Shown here: positions 60,761 through 64,000 of the stretch, piece after piece
Layout: every line of letters begins with the position of its first letter
Position numbering within the stretch: position 1 is the first letter of the stretch
DNA from: Sabellastarte sp. h YS-2021
Taxonomy: Eukaryota > Annelida > Polychaeta > Sabellida > Sabellidae
DNA length: 64,000 bases
Assembly (NCBI GenBank): GCA_964017235.1
Contig: OZ024938.1
Span: 61,619,816-61,683,815, forward strand
Direction of reading: 5' to 3'
Position numbers and translations under genes: made by a program
Notes under the pieces: generated by a model
Databases searched by the model: none
Seen by the model: the letters and a program-made list of their open reading frames with translations, nothing else
Told to the model about the DNA's origin: nothing

Positions 60761-63700
60761 GCCATCGCAGTGTGTAGAGAGATTTCACCATTACCGCTCT
60801 AACAAAAAAATATTATAGCTAGCCTTCTCAAATTTGCAGGATATATTCATTACCATAAAATCTTGCCTGGGAATATTTTTGGCCTCATTTTGAAAAACAA
60901 CATGGCTGCCACGGGCATTTTTTCGACTTTCAGCAAATACTTTTGGTGGCCCTCTAGAGCAAAGGGTTATAGGTAGATATCTCAAATTCGCAGGGTATGT
61001 TCCTCATTACAAAATCTTGACTGGGAATATTTTTGGCCTCATTTTGAAAACAAGATGGCAGCCACGGGTGTTTCTTTGTCAGTCATAAAAAGTGCTTATA
61101 TCTCCCGTATTATTGGTCCTAGAGTTTTAGGATATTAAACCAACCTATAGGAAATCATGGGCTGGGAATCTTTTGGTGTGGTCAGATTGGAAATGGGACT
61201 CCTCCTTCAAGGTCAAACGAGGATAGCCAAACTTAAAAGTGCTTATAACTCGCTTATTATTGGTTGTACAGGTTTAGGATGATAAACCAACCTATAGGAA
61301 ATCATGTCCTGGGAATCTTTTGGTGTGGTCATATTTGACCTTGGACCCCTTCTTGAAGGTCGAACGAAGATAGCCAAACCTAAAAGTGCTTATAACTCGC
61401 TTAGTATTGGTTGTACTGGTTTGGGATGGTAAACCAACCTGTAGGAAATCATGGGCTGGGAGACTTATGGTGTGGTCAGATTTGACCTTGGACCCCTCCT
61501 TCAAGGTCAAACGAGGATAGTCAAACTTAAAAGTGCTTATAACTCTCTTGTTATTGGTCGTACAGGTTTGGGATGGTAAACCAACCTATAGGAAATCATG
61601 GGCTGGGAATCTTTTGATGTGGTCTGATTTGACGTTGGACCTCTCCTTCAAGGTGAAATGAGGACAGCCAAACTTAAAGTGCTTAGAACTAGAGGTTTGG
61701 GATGGTAAACCAACCTATACCTCGCTTATTATTGGTCCTACAGGTTTGGGATGGTAAACCAATTTAAAGGAAATCATAGGTTGGGAATCTTCTGGTGTGG
61801 TCAGATTTGATAGGATAGCATCCGGTGGGTATTATGGATTTCGCTTCGTTACGCCACCGCCGCCGCCGTCGCAGTGTGTAGAGAGATTTCAACATTACCG
61901 CTCTAACGAAAAAATATTATAGCTAGCCTTCTCAAATTTGCAGGATATATTCACAACTATAAAATCTTGCCTGGGAAGATTTTTGGCCTCATTTTGCAAA
62001 AACAAGATGGCCGCCACAGACATTTTTTTGACTTTCAGCAAGGATTTTTGGTGGCCCTCTAGAGCAAGGGGTATTATAGGTAGATATCTCAAATTCGCAG
62101 GGTATGTTCCTCATTACCAAATTATGACTGGGAATATTTTTGGCCTCATTTTGAAAAACAAGATGGCTGCCACGGGCGTTTCTTTGTCAGTCATAAAAGT
62201 GCTTATATCTCCCTTGTTATTGGTCCTAGAGTTTTGGGATATTAAACCAAGCTATAGGAAATCATGGGCTGGGAATCTTATGGTGTGGTCAGATTTGACC
62301 TTGGACCCCTCGTTGAAGGTCAAACGAGGATAGCCAAACCTAAAAGTGCTTATAACTCGCTTATTTTTGGTCGTACAAGTTTGGGATGGTAAACCAACCT
62401 ATAGGTAATCATGGGCTGAGAATCTTTTGATGTGGTCAGATTTGACCTTGGACCTCTCCTTCAAGGTGAAGTGAGGATAGCCAAACTTAAAAGTGCTTAT
62501 AACTCGCTTATTATTGGTTGTACAGGTTTAGGATGATAAACCAACCTATAGGAAATCATGGGCTGGGAATCTTATGGTGTGGTCAGATTTGACCTTGGAC
62601 CCCTCCTTCAAGGTCAAACGAGGATAGCCAAACTTAAAGTGCTTAGAACTCGCTTATTATTGGTCCTAGAGGTTTGGGATGGTAAACCAACCTATACCTC
62701 GCTTATTATTTGACCTTGGAGCTCTCCATGGTCAAACGAGGATAGCCAAACTTAAAAGTGTTTAGAACTCGCTTATTATTGGTCCTAGAGGTTTGGGTCG
62801 GTATATAGGAAATCATGTCCTGGGAATCTTTTGGTGTGGTCATATTTGACCTTGGACCCCTTCTTGAAGGTCGAACGAAGATAGCCAAACCTAAAAGTGC
62901 TTATAACTCGCTTAGTATTGGTTGTACTGGTTTGGGATGGTAAACCAACCTGTAGGAAATCATGGGCTGGGAGACTTATGGTGTGGTCAGATTTGACCTT
63001 GGACCCCTCCTTCAAGGTCAAACGAGGATAGTCAAACTTAAAAGTGCTTATAACTCTCTTGTTATTGGTCGTACAGGTTTGGGATGGTAAACCAACCTAT
63101 AGGAAATCATGGGCTGGGAATCTTTTGATGTGGTCTGATTTGACGTTGGACCTCTCCTTCAAGGTGAAATGAGGACAGCCAAACTTAAAGTGCTTAGAAC
63201 TAGAGGTTTGGGATGGTAAACCAACCTATACCTCGCTTATTATTGGTCCTACAGGTTTGGGATGGTAAACCAATTTAAAGGAAATCATAGGTTGGGAATC
63301 TTCTGGTGTGGTCAGATTTGATAGGATAGCATCCGGTGGGTATTATGGATTTCGCTTCGTTACGCCACCGCCGTCGCCGTCGCAGTGTGTAGAGAGATTT
63401 CAACATTACCGCTCTAACGAAAAAATATTATAGCTAGCCTTCTCAAATTTGCAGGATATATTCACAACTATAAAATCTTGCCTGGGAAGATTTTTGGCCT
63501 TATTTTGCAAAAACAAGATGGCCGCCACAGACATTTTTTTGACTTTCAGCAAGGATTTTTGGTGGCCCTCTAGAGCAAGGGGTATTATAGGTAGATATCT
63601 CAAATTCGCAGGGTATGTTCCTCATTACCAAATTATGACTGGGAATATTTTTGGCCTCATTTTGAAAAACAAGATGGCTGCCACGGGCGTTTCTTTGTCA

Positions 63701-64000
63701 GTCATAAAAGTGCTTATATCTCCCTTGTTATTGGTCCTAGAGTTTTGGGATATTAAACCAAGCTATAGGAAATCATGGGCTGGGAATCTTATGGTGTGGT
63801 CAGATTTGACCTTGGACCCCTCGTTGAAGGTCAAACGAGGATAGCCAAACCTAAAAGTGCTTATAACTCGCTTATTTTTGGTCGTACAAGTTTGGGATGG
63901 TAAACCAACCTATAGGTAATCATGGGCTGAGAATCTTTTGATGTGGTCAGATTTGACCTTGGACCTCTCCTTCAAGGTGAAGTGAGGATAGCCAAACTTA
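60760..64000. repeat. Repeat field of the CAGTGTGTAGAGAGATTTCA type, right part
   Basis: Head blocks (CAGTGTGTAGAGAGATTTCA, AACAAGATGGCTGCCACGG) are followed by many imperfect copies of a unit with GTTTGGGATGGTAAACCAAC, AAATCATGGGCTGGGAATCT, GGTGTGGTCAGATTTGACCT and TAAAAGTGCTTATAACTCGC, spaced roughly 110-150 bases. It extends past the right edge. Open frames here on both strands are repeat-derived. Confidence 0.75.
61296..64000. repeat. 1,511-bp tandem duplication, second copy cut by window end
   Basis: 61296-62806 is repeated from 62807 with an exact offset of 1,511 (for example the frame at 61938-62333 recurs at 63449-63844). Very few differences were seen, for instance GCCGCCGTCGC versus GTCGCCGTCGC and one CTCAT/TTAT change. 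Confidence 0.88.

Noticed and set aside
61938-63844. Two identical 131-codon plus-strand frames as a duplicated gene
   Set aside because: They lie wholly within the tandem repeat field, have no domain, and the second is simply the 1,511-bp duplication.

Overview
The window is animal nuclear DNA: spliced host genes with GT-AG introns, AT-rich non-coding sequence and a very dense load of transposable elements. Long L1/Tx1-type, RTE-type and L2-type LINEs, tRNA-headed SINEs, hAT and TA-flanked MITEs, and tandem-repeat elements ending in GC-rich hairpins (resembling the pearl/HINE elements of bivalves) suggest a lophotrochozoan, most likely a bivalve mollusc. That placement is inference. I see no bacterial genes, CRISPR array or rRNA.

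Host genes. Two are recognisable, both on the minus strand. (1) MINDY4 (a FAM188-type Lys48-specific deubiquitinase) runs from its start codon at 19200 leftward past the window edge. I recover eleven coding exons (19138-19200, 14518-14637, 12707-12830, 12242-12316, 11808-11983, 9891-10062, 7294-7652, 6106-6228, 5271-5387, 3577-3665, 466-564). Every junction keeps phase, giving 505 residues from the LisH-like N-terminus through the GGPCG catalytic cysteine; the remainder lies to the left. (2) A PHOSPHO2/PHOSPHO1-type HAD phosphatase has two coding exons (34312-34399 and 33249-33871) and encodes a complete 236-residue protein.

Layout. 1-19.2 kb: MINDY4 exons with introns full of MITEs, SINE-like copies, a GC-palindrome-capped 156-bp tandem array (8.4-9.24 kb) and a 2.4-kb element built on CCATATGGG-type motifs (16.56-18.93 kb) with a hAT MITE in its terminal repeat. 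20.7-24.3 kb: an L1/Tx1-type LINE fragment lying between two near-identical 280-bp direct repeats, then a tRNA-headed SINE. 24.3-28.4 kb: a Ty1/copia-like fossil split by a 2-kb DNA element. 29.9-33.0 kb: a DIRS-like retroelement fossil. 33.2-34.4 kb: the phosphatase gene. 35-41 kb: an L1/Tx1-type 3' fragment and two tandem-repeat elements, one including a 321-bp repeat. 41.5-48.2 kb: a nested stack (L2-type LINE split by an RTE LINE, itself split by a 2-kb hAT element, itself split by a 441-bp hAT MITE). 48.6-51.4 kb: TA-flanked MITEs and a second copy of the 2-kb DNA element. 54.2-58.4 kb: a nearly intact L1/Tx1-type ORF2 with only two visible lesions. 60.8-64 kb: a repeat field containing a 1,511-bp tandem duplication that is almost identical between copies and runs off the right edge.

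The two host genes do not form an obvious functional unit. I found no convincing new multi-gene system. The most unusual material is structural: element nesting with readable target-site duplications, tandem-repeat elements sharing one hairpin-capped architecture, a paired family of 2-kb elements with CCCAGC ends, and a 61-bp palindrome that appears to be the smallest member of a MITE family.
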